Source: Echinicola shivajiensis
GTDB lineage: Bacteria; Bacteroidota; Bacteroidia; Cytophagales; Cyclobacteriaceae
Reading direction: 5' to 3'
Assembly (NCBI RefSeq): GCF_018642165.1
Contig: NZ_JAHHZM010000001.1
Span: forward strand, 620,001-684,000
Length of the DNA: 64,000 bases
The position numbers were made by a program, and so were the translations under genes. How positions within the stretch are numbered: position 1 is the first letter of the stretch; each line of letters starts with the position of its first letter. The notes beneath the pieces were generated by a model. The model was given only the letters and a program-made list of their open reading frames with translations. It was not told the DNA's origin and searched no databases. This document shows, piece after piece, positions 35,443 through 44,558 of the stretch.

Positions 35443-36594
35443 TTATCTATTTACAGAAACTTCCAAGACTCTTTCTTTTAGTTGAATATTTACAGGACAC
35501 ACATCTTGAATGATCATTAGCACTTGATCAATAGGCGTATCACGCTTAATCTTTCCAGAAAATCTCTTTCCTTTCAGTTCATCAATAGCTCCACTGATTT
35601 CAAAACCATACCACCGCCCCACTTCATCCAGCACCTCTGAAAGAGCCGACTTTTCAAAGAGGAACACCCCATTTTTCCAGGCCATGACCTCATCCATATC
35701 AACAGTCACTTTCTTTAGTTTAGATCCATCTGCTGTTGCGCCTTCTCCTGGACGTAATATTTCATTTTGGTCATTTTGGGAAAATTCTACTTTACCCTCA
35801 AGAAGAACAGTTGTTGTTTTCTCGACAGAAGATTTTACATTGAACTTTGTCCCAAGGACTTTGACTTCGCTATTTTCAGCTTCAACAATAAATGGTTTGG
35901 AAGGATCATGTTTGACATCAAAAAATGCTTCTCCCCTCAGTTTTACTTTACGTTGCTCTTTGCTAAACTGAGGATTAAAAGAAAGGGATGATTGTGCATT
36001 TACCCATACTTGGCTCCCATCAGTCAAAGAAACTCCAAGTACCTTCTTAGCTGGTACCCGTAATTGGTACAAGACCTCGGATTTGACATCAGAATTCAAC
36101 AAACTAAAAGAAATCCCTTGTTCATTTCCTTCTATTAAGACATTTTCTCCATCTTGAATTTTTATGAAATCTGCCGTCAGGGGAATTTCTTTATTACTTG
36201 ATAAGCTGAGAATAATTTGATCTGAATGAACAGCTGATGAATATTCAACACCCTCCTCATCCCACTTGATAAAACCATAGTTTTGACTTAATAGAACATA
36301 GCCGAGTGCCAAAAGTCCAAAAATTAAAACCGCAGCATATTTAAGATTGAAAAAATGATGGGATGTATTCTTTTTGTTTCGTTTCTTAACATTTCCCCAA
36401 GCCTTATCTACATCCAGGCTTTGCATATAGTCTAGCTTTAACTGAACCTTTTCAGCTCCCCTGTAATATTCAAGCAAGTCTTTGTGCTCTTTCTTTTGAA
36501 GCAAAGAATGCATCCGATTTTCTTCCTCTGGGGATGTTTTTTTAAGAAGAAATTTTTCTATAAGACTGGCTAACTCAAAAGTCTCTTTATTCAT
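35443..36594 (-). CDS. FecR family anti-sigma factor
   Basis: 383 residues from the ATG at 36594 (MNKETFELASLIEKFL). Layout: cytoplasmic sigma-binding N-terminus, one transmembrane helix (about 88-105, YAAVLIFGLLALGYVLLS), periplasmic FecR domain (LRVPAKKVLGVSLTDGSQVW, LSFNPQFSKEQRKVKLRGEA, FDVKHDPSKPFIVEAENSEV) and a C-terminal DUF4974 domain (SALSEVLDEVGRWYGFEISG) that resembles an STN fold. It should hold the adjacent ECF sigma factor until the SusC STN domain signals substrate. Lies between sigma and susC. Confidence 0.95.
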   Translation of the reverse strand: MNKETFELASLIEKFLLKKTSPEEENRMHSLLQKKEHKDLLEYYRGAEKVQLKLDYMQSLDVDKAWGNVKKRNKKNTSHHFFNLKYAAVLIFGLLALGYVLLSQNYGFIKWDEEGVEYSSAVHSDQIILSLSSNKEIPLTADFIKIQDGENVLIEGNEQGISFSLLNSDVKSEVLYQLRVPAKKVLGVSLTDGSQVWVNAQSSLSFNPQFSKEQRKVKLRGEAFFDVKHDPSKPFIVEAENSEVKVLGTKFNVKSSVEKTTTVLLEGKVEFSQNDQNEILRPGEGATADGSKLKKVTVDMDEVMAWKNGVFLFEKSALSEVLDEVGRWYGFEISGAIDELKGKRFSGKIKRDTPIDQVLMIIQDVCPVNIQLKERVLEVSVNR

Positions 36595-36702
36595 TTCCAA
36601 TAGGTATTTCCCGTTTTACAATACCTAAGAAACTTTAAATCAAAAAGTGGGTGAAAAGAGATATAAAATTTTTACAAATATTTTATTTAACAAACGTTTA
36701 CC

Positions 36703-37230
36703 TCAAGACAGAAGCATCAAACACAATATAGCTGTTTCTCCTAATTTTTGCCTCAACAGTGTCAATCCCCTTTGCTTTTGGGTTTTTACTGTATTAATAC
36801 TTATACCCAATGTTTCTGCAATTTGTGGATTTTTCAAACCTTCCAAATACCCCATTCTAATCACTATTGCACAGCCTTTTGGCAATTCATTGATGGCTTC
36901 ATAAAGACTTCCCACAATTTCAGCATGAATAATATTGTCCAAGCCATGGGAATCGGACTCCTCTTCTTGAGCAAATACCTGACAATACTTATCTTTTACT
37001 TTTTGGTGTCTAAATTTGTTTAGACAAGCATTCTTTACTGAAGAATACAAAAAAGACTTGATGGCTAATTCATCTGTTGAGATAATATTATTTTTTTCCA
37101 GATAAACTTTAAAGACATCTTGAACAATATCCTCGGCATCCTCTTTATCTTCCAAAAAATCAATTGCAAATGCACAAAGCCTAGGATAATATTTTTTAAA
37201 TATCAATTCAGCATCCCTCATATCAAACAT
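36703..37230 (-). CDS. ECF RNA polymerase sigma factor (FecI-like)
   Basis: 175 residues. Sigma region 2 (LIFKKYYPRLCAFAIDFL, DKEDAEDIVQDVFKVYL) and region 4 with its helix-turn-helix (LPKGCAIVIRMGYLEGLKNP, QIAETLGISINTVKTQKQRG) are both seen; no other domains. Start at the ATG at 37230, or at M4. Together with FecR and the STN-type SusC it makes a trans-envelope switch that should turn on this locus when the glycan binds. It lies 108 bases before fecR. Confidence 0.95.
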   Translation of the reverse strand: MFDMRDAELIFKKYYPRLCAFAIDFLEDKEDAEDIVQDVFKVYLEKNNIISTDELAIKSFLYSSVKNACLNKFRHQKVKDKYCQVFAQEEESDSHGLDNIIHAEIVGSLYEAINELPKGCAIVIRMGYLEGLKNPQIAETLGISINTVKTQKQRGLTLLRQKLGETAILCLMLLS

Positions 37231-37639
37231 TATTTAGATAAGCCTGTAATTATATCAATCATAAAAAAGATTTTTTGAAAGTTGAGGTTATTCTTTAGCT
37301 CAACAAAGTAATAACGTTTATCAAAATCTCCATCCAGAATAATTCGATCAAACTACAAAAAAAATATACAACAAACACAGGATGCAAACATAGTACGAAA
37401 AAATGCAAAATTTATACATAACAAAATTTTCCACACCTATAACCAACCCCTTCAAAAGATTATCTAAGCGCAACAATATAGCAAAAATAGACCTGAGACA
37501 CCCTAAACCCATTCCCAGTATTGGCAAGAGAAAGTAAAGATAACTAGTCTACTAAGGTTCAGGTTTAAACACAAAACAGCATCTACAAAATTGATGGAAA
37601 TAAATTTCCATCAATTTAAAGTAACGCATACTAGCCATC
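37231..37639. other. intergenic region upstream of sigma gene, nothing recognised
   Basis: 409 AT-rich bases between two minus-strand genes. No open frame, hairpin with U-tract, repeat or clear promoter pair was found. It must contain the sigma-gene promoter and the 3' end signal of nothing else, as the next gene ends at 37640. Confidence 0.5.
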
Positions 37640-38302
37640 CTAAATCAAATCCCTAATAAAGGGATCTTCATAGTTTTTGATAAAGGCCAAGATATTATCG
37701 TAATTAACGAAGTCTTCCTTTGGATGGGCGGTGGTCAATACCACTGCTTTCATCCCTGCATTTTGGGCTGCCTCCACCCCTTTTGGGGCATCTTCAAAGA
37801 CAATACAATCTTCAGGTTCGGCACCAAGTGCTTCCGCACCCAATAAAAAGGTTTCAGGGTGCGGCTTACTGACAGCCACATGATCAGCAGTGATAATGGC
37901 TGTAAAATAATCCCTAAGTTTCAGATTGTCTAGCACAAAATCCACATTAAAGGGAATTGCTGCAGAGCCAATGGCCATTTGCACACTTTTACTTTTGGCC
38001 TTTTCAAAAAATCCATCCAAGCCAGGGATGAGTTTCATATGAGGCAAATACTCCTCTTGGTACCTTCTCTCCTTTTCCATAGACCAATCCTCTGCTTCCT
38101 GTTTGGTAAACTTATTCTTACCAAACACCCTTTCCAGCACTTCTGGATTCTTTCCATACATTTCCTTTTTCACTTCCTCCCAAGAAAGGCTCGCACCCAA
38201 GTCCTCATTGAAAAGTTTATGCCAAGCCTTGGTATGAAAGTGCATATCATCAATGATGGTCCCGTTCAGATCAAAAATCAAAGTCATTTCCTTATTGCGC
38301 AT
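37640..38302 (-). CDS. HAD-superfamily hydrolase, beta-phosphoglucomutase-like, with DxN motif I
   Basis: 220 residues of HAD subfamily IA. Motif II (MAIGSAA), motif III lysine (VSKPHPETF) and motif IV acidic pair (VFEDAPKG) are intact, with a helical cap (about 20-85). Motif I is FDLNGT: the nucleophile D11 is kept, but the second acidic residue, the general acid/base (DxD), is Asn13. The same change in beta-phosphoglucomutase cripples turnover. Related Bacteroidota proteins with a D-x-N-G-T motif seem to form a subgroup. Substrate unknown. M6 at 38287 is an alternative start. Confidence 0.9.
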   Translation of the reverse strand: MRNKEMTLIFDLNGTIIDDMHFHTKAWHKLFNEDLGASLSWEEVKKEMYGKNPEVLERVFGKNKFTKQEAEDWSMEKERRYQEEYLPHMKLIPGLDGFFEKAKSKSVQMAIGSAAIPFNVDFVLDNLKLRDYFTAIITADHVAVSKPHPETFLLGAEALGAEPEDCIVFEDAPKGVEAAQNAGMKAVVLTTAHPKEDFVNYDNILAFIKNYEDPFIRDLI

Positions 38303-38520
38303 GATGTTAGTGGTTTAAATGGCTGGTTTGATTAAGTGAGGATAACACCTTTCAAAAATAAATGGTTTCTGATTGGGATAGATAGCTGGAAATATTTTTT
38401 CTCCATTTTAAATCGAAAATATTTACTTTCTCAAAAAATTGGACATTAAGCCGTCTTGGGCTACTTTTAAACAGAAGATCGGATGTATTCAATCCCTGTT
38501 CAATTTTATCAGAATTACCC

Positions 38521-40410
38521 ATGACGGAATTTACCAAGCCTTTTTCAGATTTACCCTCTAATGCCCAAAAGGAACTGTCTGAACAGTTCAGGGAAATCCT
38601 CTTCCCCAAACAAAAGCGAATTTACCTTCAAAATCATTCTGGGATTGAGGGCTTTGATTTTATACTGCAAGGAGGCTATGAAGGGTATTTCTATGATCGA
38701 AATCAAAAAAAAAGAAGAATAGAGCAGTATGGTCCGGGCACATGGTTTGGTGGAATTTCCTACCTATACAATAAGGGAATAAGCCTTCAAACAATAGACA
38801 GCCTTCCTGATACCAAGGTACTCAGGTTAAGCCATGCTCAATTTTCCCAAATCTGTGAGCAATTCCCTGAGTTCAGGAACCACTTTGTCCGGGAATTTGG
38901 AGAACGGATGCTCGACATGGAATTTGTCCATTTTATAAAAGGAGCGACTTATTACCCCCAACAAAACAATATTACCTCTGATAGTTTCTACTCCCATAAA
39001 GTGGATGTGCTCAATCCTAGGGAATTGGTCAGCTGCCATGAAAACACACCCATCACTGAGGTCGCACAGATCATGGGAGCCGAAAAAACCAGCTGTATCT
39101 TCATTCGTGATATGGAAGGAAAAATCGCCGGCTATGTAACGGATATCACCCTTAGGGATCAGGTAATTGCAAAAAAACTAAGCACTGAATCACCTATCAG
39201 TACTGTAATGAAAAAAGATATTGTCTCTATTGACACGGAGGCATATATCTATGAGTCATTACTACTGATGTTCAAAACCAAGACAAGGTATTTGTTGGTA
39301 GAAAAGGATGGAGAATATGTTGGTTTTATCTCAAGGAACAAATTACTCAGTGAGCAATCACAGTCCCCCTTTTTGTTTATTCAATCTGTAAAGCAGGCCA
39401 CTTCCATAGATGAACTAAAGGAGAAATGGTCCCAAGTCCCTGCCATTGTGGAGCAATTACTGCAAAGAGGGGTAAGATCTGAAACGGTCAATGAGGTCAT
39501 TACCACTGTATCAGACACCATTGCCCTAAGGGTCATCGATGAAGTACTGCATGAAGTAGGCCCTGCCCCTTCCAAATTTGTATTTATGGTCCTAGGCAGT
39601 GAAGGCCGTAAGGAACAAACCCTCAAAACAGACCAGGACAATGCCATTATTTATGAGGACAAGGCAAATGAACAAAGGGAATTGGTTCGTGAATATTTCC
39701 TGGATTTTGCAGATAAGATTTCCGAAAAACTAGACGCCATAGGCTTTAGTTTTTGCAAAGGTGGATTTATGGCCAAAAACCCTAAATGGACCCATTCTCT
39801 TTCTCACTGGAAGAGGAACTATGATGCTTGGATGAAGGAGTCCACCCAAGAAACGGTCATGAAATATTCTACCTTTTTTGACAAAAGGCCGATTTATGGG
39901 GATTTCAGCATTCTGGATGAACTCCATGAATATATGGACAAGCAATTGGACGTACCTCTGGAGAGATTCTTTTTTAATATGGCTACCAATGCCTTGCAGT
40001 ATGAGCCACCACTCACGTTTTTCAGGGGAATCAGGACTTTTACTGTAGGGGAACAAAAGGTATTTGATATCAAAAAAGCCATGACACCCATAGTGGACAT
40101 TACCAGGGTTTTTGCCTTGAAACATAAAATTTTCCTTACCAACACTGGTGAGCGTTTGGATGCTTTGACCAAAGCAGGACATATTACTGAAGAGGAACTA
40201 TTGGAACTCAAGCAGGCTTATTATTATTTGATGAGTTTGAGATTGGACAGACAGGCCAAGCAGATTATGTTGGACAAGGTTCAGCCAGAAAACTTTGTAG
40301 ATATCGATGGACTCACCAAAATAGAAAGAGTGACCATCATTGAGATCTTTAAGGTCATCAAAAACTTCCAAATGAAAGTAAAGATTGCCTTTACCAATAC
40401 TATATTCTAA
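38521..40410 (+). CDS. cNMP-binding / CBS / DUF294 nucleotidyltransferase-like protein
   Basis: 629 residues in four parts: a cyclic-nucleotide-binding-like domain (about 5-130), two CBS repeats (about 165-285; ITEVAQIMGAEKTSCIFIRD, PISTVMKKDIVSIDTEAYIY), a GlnD-type nucleotidyltransferase domain (DUF294; about 320-460) with VLGSEGRKEQTLKTDQDNA, and a C-terminal DUF294_C helical domain. The GSxxRxExxxxTDxD motif is complete, so it could transfer a nucleotide. Probably a cytoplasmic signal sensor; target unknown. In many bacteria it is paired with a 3'-5' exonuclease gene, which is absent here. Confidence 0.92.
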   Translation: MTEFTKPFSDLPSNAQKELSEQFREILFPKQKRIYLQNHSGIEGFDFILQGGYEGYFYDRNQKKRRIEQYGPGTWFGGISYLYNKGISLQTIDSLPDTKVLRLSHAQFSQICEQFPEFRNHFVREFGERMLDMEFVHFIKGATYYPQQNNITSDSFYSHKVDVLNPRELVSCHENTPITEVAQIMGAEKTSCIFIRDMEGKIAGYVTDITLRDQVIAKKLSTESPISTVMKKDIVSIDTEAYIYESLLLMFKTKTRYLLVEKDGEYVGFISRNKLLSEQSQSPFLFIQSVKQATSIDELKEKWSQVPAIVEQLLQRGVRSETVNEVITTVSDTIALRVIDEVLHEVGPAPSKFVFMVLGSEGRKEQTLKTDQDNAIIYEDKANEQRELVREYFLDFADKISEKLDAIGFSFCKGGFMAKNPKWTHSLSHWKRNYDAWMKESTQETVMKYSTFFDKRPIYGDFSILDELHEYMDKQLDVPLERFFFNMATNALQYEPPLTFFRGIRTFTVGEQKVFDIKKAMTPIVDITRVFALKHKIFLTNTGERLDALTKAGHITEEELLELKQAYYYLMSLRLDRQAKQIMLDKVQPENFVDIDGLTKIERVTIIEIFKVIKNFQMKVKIAFTNTIF

Positions 40411-40670
40411 GTTTTCATCGACTCTATTATTGTAGACTAGTTTTTTTGATAGTACCCCTGTCCCAATTTTTCTCTGCAGTTTAACTGATATTCCTCATTC
40501 ATTGCACTAAATCATGCACTAGACTCTTCTGATAATGTAGACTTTTTAGTAAATTATCATTCTGGACTTTGCATTGGACATCTTCTAAATAAATTAATGT
40601 TTTTAGCGATTATGGGTACAAGGATGATCTACTGCATTCTTCAGGTTTTTAATCAAACCCTGAAATTCCA

Positions 40671-41582
40671 ATGGACTTTATAGACTATTACCAAATTCTA
40701 GGCATCAACAAAAGCGCCTCTCAAGACGACATCAAAAAAGCTTATCGGAAGCTGGCAAGAAAATATCACCCAGACCTTAACCCCAATGATGTCGCTGCCG
40801 AAAAAAAGTTCAAAGAGATCAATGAGGCCAATGAAGTCCTAAGTAATCCTGAAAACCGAAAAAAATACGACCAATATGGCAAGGACTGGAAGCATGCCGA
40901 GCAGTTTGAAAAAGCCCAGCAAGATTATGGTCGCTCCCAAAGTACAGGACAATCTTTCGGCGGTGATTTTGGTGGATTTTCATCTGGAGGAGATTATTCC
41001 GATTTCTTCGAATCCTTGTTTGGGCAGGGCAGAGCAGGCTTTGGTTCCCAAAGGCAACAGGTAAAATTTAAAGGTGCGGATTTGAGCGCTGAGCTACAAC
41101 TAGACTTAAAGGAAATTTTCCACACCCATAAAAGAACGCTCACTATCAATGGCAAGAACATCAGACTGACCATTCCGGCTGGAGTGGAAAACGGGCAGGT
41201 AATCAAAATCAAGGGCCATGGTGCTGAAGGGGTCAACGGAGGGCCCAATGGAGATTTATACATCACTTTCAAGATCATCAACAACACCCCGTTCAAGCGT
41301 CATGAAAGCAATCTCTACAGCAATGTCGACCTTGACCTTTATACAGCCTTATTGGGGGGAGACATCACTGTGAACACCTTTGATGGCAAGGTAAAATTGA
41401 AGGTAAAACCTGAAACACCAAATGGCACTAAAGTAAGACTTAGGGATAAGGGCTTTCCCAAATACAAAAAAGAAGGACAGTTTGGGGATCTTTACATTAC
41501 CTACAATATAAAAATGCCCAAAAACCTTAGTGAAAAGGAAAAAGAATTGATTAAAGAATTGGCAAAAATCCGGAATTCATGA
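40671..41582 (+). CDS. cbpA: DnaJ-class C protein, CbpA-like (J domain plus C-terminal domains)
   Basis: 303 residues. N-terminal J domain with H33-P34-D35 (KYHPDLNP), a Gly/Phe-rich linker (about 85-125), then the two beta-sandwich substrate-binding domains (FKGADLSAELQLDLKEIF, NVDLDLYTALLGG, TPNGTKVRLRDKGFP). There is no cysteine-rich zinc finger, so it is CbpA/DnaJ class II rather than DnaJ. It should stimulate DnaK ATPase. The cbpM modulator gene overlaps its stop by 4 bases. Confidence 0.95.
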   Translation: MDFIDYYQILGINKSASQDDIKKAYRKLARKYHPDLNPNDVAAEKKFKEINEANEVLSNPENRKKYDQYGKDWKHAEQFEKAQQDYGRSQSTGQSFGGDFGGFSSGGDYSDFFESLFGQGRAGFGSQRQQVKFKGADLSAELQLDLKEIFHTHKRTLTINGKNIRLTIPAGVENGQVIKIKGHGAEGVNGGPNGDLYITFKIINNTPFKRHESNLYSNVDLDLYTALLGGDITVNTFDGKVKLKVKPETPNGTKVRLRDKGFPKYKKEGQFGDLYITYNIKMPKNLSEKEKELIKELAKIRNS

Positions 41583-41872
41583 TACCTGAAGAATATATTA
41601 GCATAGAAAGACTGAGCCGTCTTTATAAGGTGAGTTTAACATTCTTTGAAGAGTTGGATGATTATGGCCTGGTAAGGTTCCAAACAGTGAAGCAACTAAG
41701 GTGCGTGCATGAGGATGAATTAAAAAGAATCGAGACAATTATCCGGCTTCACCATGAACTTGAAATAAATACCGCGGGCATAGAAACCATTTTGCACTTA
41801 ATAAAAAAAGTGGAGAATCTTCAAGAAGAGATTCAAAGAATACAAAATAGACTTGACCTTTATGAGGATTAA
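41579..41872 (+). CDS. cbpM: CbpM-like chaperone modulator
   Basis: 97 residues of the MerR-like CbpM family: YISIERLSRLYKVSLTFFEEL, VRFQTVKQLRCVHEDELKRI, then a helical tail. CbpM binds the J domain of CbpA and blocks its interaction with DnaK. The start overlaps the cbpA stop (ATGA), so the pair is translationally coupled. A terminator hairpin follows. Confidence 0.93.
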   Translation: MIPEEYISIERLSRLYKVSLTFFEELDDYGLVRFQTVKQLRCVHEDELKRIETIIRLHHELEINTAGIETILHLIKKVENLQEEIQRIQNRLDLYED

Positions 41873-41891
41873 ATCTTATAAAAAGAAAAAA

Positions 41892-41933
41892 CACCAAAAC
41901 TAAAGTTCATAAAACTTTGCCTTGGTGCTTTTT
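41892..41933. terminator. terminator hairpin between cbpM and DUF1573 genes
   Basis: Outer stem CACCAA / TTGGTG and inner stem AAAGTT / AACTTT, followed on the plus strand by C and five T. It lies between convergent genes and may serve both. Confidence 0.65.
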
Positions 41934-41963
41934 GGTATATCAAAGGCCAATAAAAACCTTTTT

Positions 41964-42383
41964 TTAATTGCTTTCTTTGATCACATTTGAAATCAAGGCC
42001 ACTTTTTCAATTGGCTCGGAAGCATTAGAATAAATTCTAACAATACTTCTCTGTTTACCCATTTTACCTGCGGAATTAAAAGTCACCTTAATTTCTGCAG
42101 ATTTTCCAGGAGCAATTGGCTCTTTTGGCCATTTTGGTACGGTACATCCACATGTTGCTGCCACATTTGAAATTTTCAATACCTCAGTACCTGTATTGGT
42201 GAATTTGAAAGTATGCTCCACCTTGGATCCTTGCGATATATCTCCAAAGTTCTTTTCAGTTTCTTCGAAGGTGATCACAGGACCTTTCACTGCCTCTTTC
42301 TGGGCTTCAGCTGTCTGAGCATGGGCCTGAATAGCCACTGCAGCAAAGGCTACAAAAAACATTAAAACTAATTTTTTCATCAT
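41964..42383 (-). CDS. exported DUF1573 protein
   Basis: 139 residues from the ATG at 42383 (MMKKLVLMFFVAFAAVAIQA), with a signal peptide. The DUF1573 immunoglobulin-like domain is clear: ITFEETEKNFGDISQGSKVE, HTFKFTNTGTEVLKISNV, and the two-cysteine motif ATCGCTVPKWPKEPIAPGKS. Widespread and exported in Bacteroidota, with unknown role. It is not coupled to the helicase gene, 168 bases upstream. Confidence 0.93.
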   Translation of the reverse strand: MMKKLVLMFFVAFAAVAIQAHAQTAEAQKEAVKGPVITFEETEKNFGDISQGSKVEHTFKFTNTGTEVLKISNVAATCGCTVPKWPKEPIAPGKSAEIKVTFNSAGKMGKQRSIVRIYSNASEPIEKVALISNVIKESN

Positions 42384-42551
42384 AGTCTGTATTTGGTAAT
42401 TACTTAATCTGTTCAATATTCATTCCAAAGTTAAAACTTCCCTTAACTTATGTGTTAATCTAACGTCACTCTACTGGGTAAAAGTTTCGATTTTTTAACT
42501 AATAACCAAGTTACCCGTTCAAAAATACCTATAGAATTTCAACACTATTGA

Positions 42552-43979
42552 TCATTGAATAAAAAACCTAGGGTTAAAATTCACTAGAAACAGCTCATCT
42601 GTTGCCCTGGTCAAAGCAGTGTACAACCACCTGATATATTCAGTATCCAATTGCTCCTCCGTCACATACCCCTGATCCACAAAAACTGCATTCCATTGTC
42701 CACCTTGACTTTTATGGCAAGTAAGCGCATAGGCAAACTTAACCTGCAATGCATTTAAGTATGGATCTTTTTTTATGTACTCGCTGCGTTCCTTTTTGTT
42801 CTCTATTCCAGCATAATCCTCCACTACCTGCCGGTAAAGCTCCCTGGATTCTTCAGCTCCCAAAGAGGTGGTTGAAGTGTAAAGGGTGTCCAAAATCACT
42901 TTTGCTTCAAAAAAGGGTTCTTCAGGATAATCTATCAATCTTAACTCCAATGTGGCAAACCGTAGTCCGTAGATCTCTTCAAAGGACCTGATCTTTACCA
43001 CCTCCACAAAATCACCATTGGCCAAAAAACTGACTTTATCGGATTCAGCCATATAGGTATAATTATTTCGCACGATCATCAACATATCCCCTGTAGAAAT
43101 TTCCTCTTCATAGAAATGAATGGCCTGGCGGATATATTGATTAAACTGTACAGCGGTTTTGTTGGAACGGGTTACCACGATGGTGTTTTCCACGCCATAT
43201 TTATCGTAGGCATATCTTAGACCTTCTTCCAGACGCTCACTGGTCATGCGATAAAAATCCGGAAAGCCTTTAACCTTAAAGGAAATAATTGGCTCCTTTC
43301 TCAACACTTCTGACCTCAACTTAGTGGCATTATATAGAATACCAGAATCCAATTGCTGCCGCATCACTTCAGTCAACTCTGCCTCTAAGACATCCAGGCC
43401 AAAATGATGTCCCATATAGCTTCCATCCAAAGCTGGACTGTTTTTGGAACCCACGGGAGGAAGCTGAGCTGTGTCACCGATCAGTATCAAGCGATTGGAA
43501 GCGTGCTGAAAGACAAATTGGATCAAATCCCTAAGCAAATTACCTCCCCCAAGCTCATCATCAGCCAACATGGAAGCCTCATCCACAATGAAGACCGTTT
43601 TCTTATAGTAATTCTTTTGAAGGTCAAACCCAGTCCCGATCATCCCTTCCTTTGATTTAGGTCTATAGATGATCTTATGAATGGTAAACCCCATCCTTCC
43701 GGAATAGGATGACATTACTTTGGCGGCACGGCCCGTCGGAGCCATTAATAAGGAGCGCAGCCCCAATTTGGAAAGGGACTTTACTACAGCTGCAATCACA
43801 GAGGTTTTTCCTGTCCCTGCATAGCCTCGAAGAATAAAGGTGGCCTTCCTGTCAAATTTAGGATCAAAAAAAGTATCCATAAGTCCAAAAAACTGGGACT
43901 GTCCATTTGTAGGCTGATGCGGGAAATTTTGCCGCATCATTACCGATGGCTTTGGGATATGTTCCTTATCTTTATTCAT
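42552..43979 (-). CDS. RecD-like (superfamily 1B) ATP-dependent DNA helicase
   Basis: 475 residues from the ATG at 43979. Helicase motifs: Walker A RGYAGTGKTSVI, motif Ia MAPTGRAAKVM, Walker B VFIVDEASML, motif III LIGDTAQLPPVG, motif V/VI YALTCHKSQGGQW and RWLYTALTRATDELFLV. This is the RecD2/TraA-like UvrD_C_2 group, compact and without the N-terminal extension of RecD2. Probably 5'-3' DNA unwinding in repair. Its start is 22 bases from the divergent Nudix gene. Confidence 0.93.
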   Translation of the reverse strand: MNKDKEHIPKPSVMMRQNFPHQPTNGQSQFFGLMDTFFDPKFDRKATFILRGYAGTGKTSVIAAVVKSLSKLGLRSLLMAPTGRAAKVMSSYSGRMGFTIHKIIYRPKSKEGMIGTGFDLQKNYYKKTVFIVDEASMLADDELGGGNLLRDLIQFVFQHASNRLILIGDTAQLPPVGSKNSPALDGSYMGHHFGLDVLEAELTEVMRQQLDSGILYNATKLRSEVLRKEPIISFKVKGFPDFYRMTSERLEEGLRYAYDKYGVENTIVVTRSNKTAVQFNQYIRQAIHFYEEEISTGDMLMIVRNNYTYMAESDKVSFLANGDFVEVVKIRSFEEIYGLRFATLELRLIDYPEEPFFEAKVILDTLYTSTTSLGAEESRELYRQVVEDYAGIENKKERSEYIKKDPYLNALQVKFAYALTCHKSQGGQWNAVFVDQGYVTEEQLDTEYIRWLYTALTRATDELFLVNFNPRFFIQ

Positions 43980-44001
43980 CAAAAGCGAATCTACAGCTTA
44001 T

Positions 44002-44505
44002 ATGCAGAATATTGAAAAAGATATCCATGAGAAATTCGGGGGCAGGTTGCGCACTAGGGTAAATGGGGTTTTGATTGAAGATGATAAAATCCTGATGATC
44101 AAACACCGAATGGGAGAAAACAAAAGCTTTTGGAATGTTCCCGGAGGCGGCATGGATTATAATACAAATGCTGCAGAAAATCTACAAAGGGAATATTTGG
44201 AAGAAACAGGCCTGAAAATTGAAGTCCTGGACTTTATTACGGTAACAGAATTCCTCCAACCACCCCTTCATGCCATCGAGCTCTTTTTTGAGGTCAGGCG
44301 AAAATCAGGAGAACTGATCAGGGGAATTGACCCGGAAATGGACCTAAACAGACAAGTCATTGAGGCCGTTGAATTTATGGACATAAATGCTATTAAAGCG
44401 ATAAAAAAATCAGAAAAGCACCAACTTTTTTGGAATTTAAATTCGCTGAAAGACATAAGAATATGGAAAGGTTATTTTAATTTTGAAAATAAATGCATAA
44501 AATAG
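44002..44505 (+). CDS. Nudix hydrolase
   Basis: 167 residues with the Nudix fold: TRVNGVLIEDDKILMI, WNVPGGGMDYNTNAAENLQ, REYLEETGL. In GX5EX7REUXEEXGU terms the REYLEETGL part is complete, but the first Glu (after GX5) is Thr here, an uncommon variation. Substrate is a nucleoside diphosphate derivative that cannot be named. Divergent from the helicase gene. The C-terminal part (LRDIRIWKGYFNF-like) is unremarkable. Confidence 0.9.
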   Translation: MQNIEKDIHEKFGGRLRTRVNGVLIEDDKILMIKHRMGENKSFWNVPGGGMDYNTNAAENLQREYLEETGLKIEVLDFITVTEFLQPPLHAIELFFEVRRKSGELIRGIDPEMDLNRQVIEAVEFMDINAIKAIKKSEKHQLFWNLNSLKDIRIWKGYFNFENKCIK

Positions 44506-44558
44506 CATCCTATTATATACCATCAACCTTTATATAAGAAGAATAAATCGACTGAAAA

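Noticed and set aside
39730-40182. 150-codon minus-strand frame
   Set aside because: Antisense shadow of the DUF294 gene with no recognisable motif.
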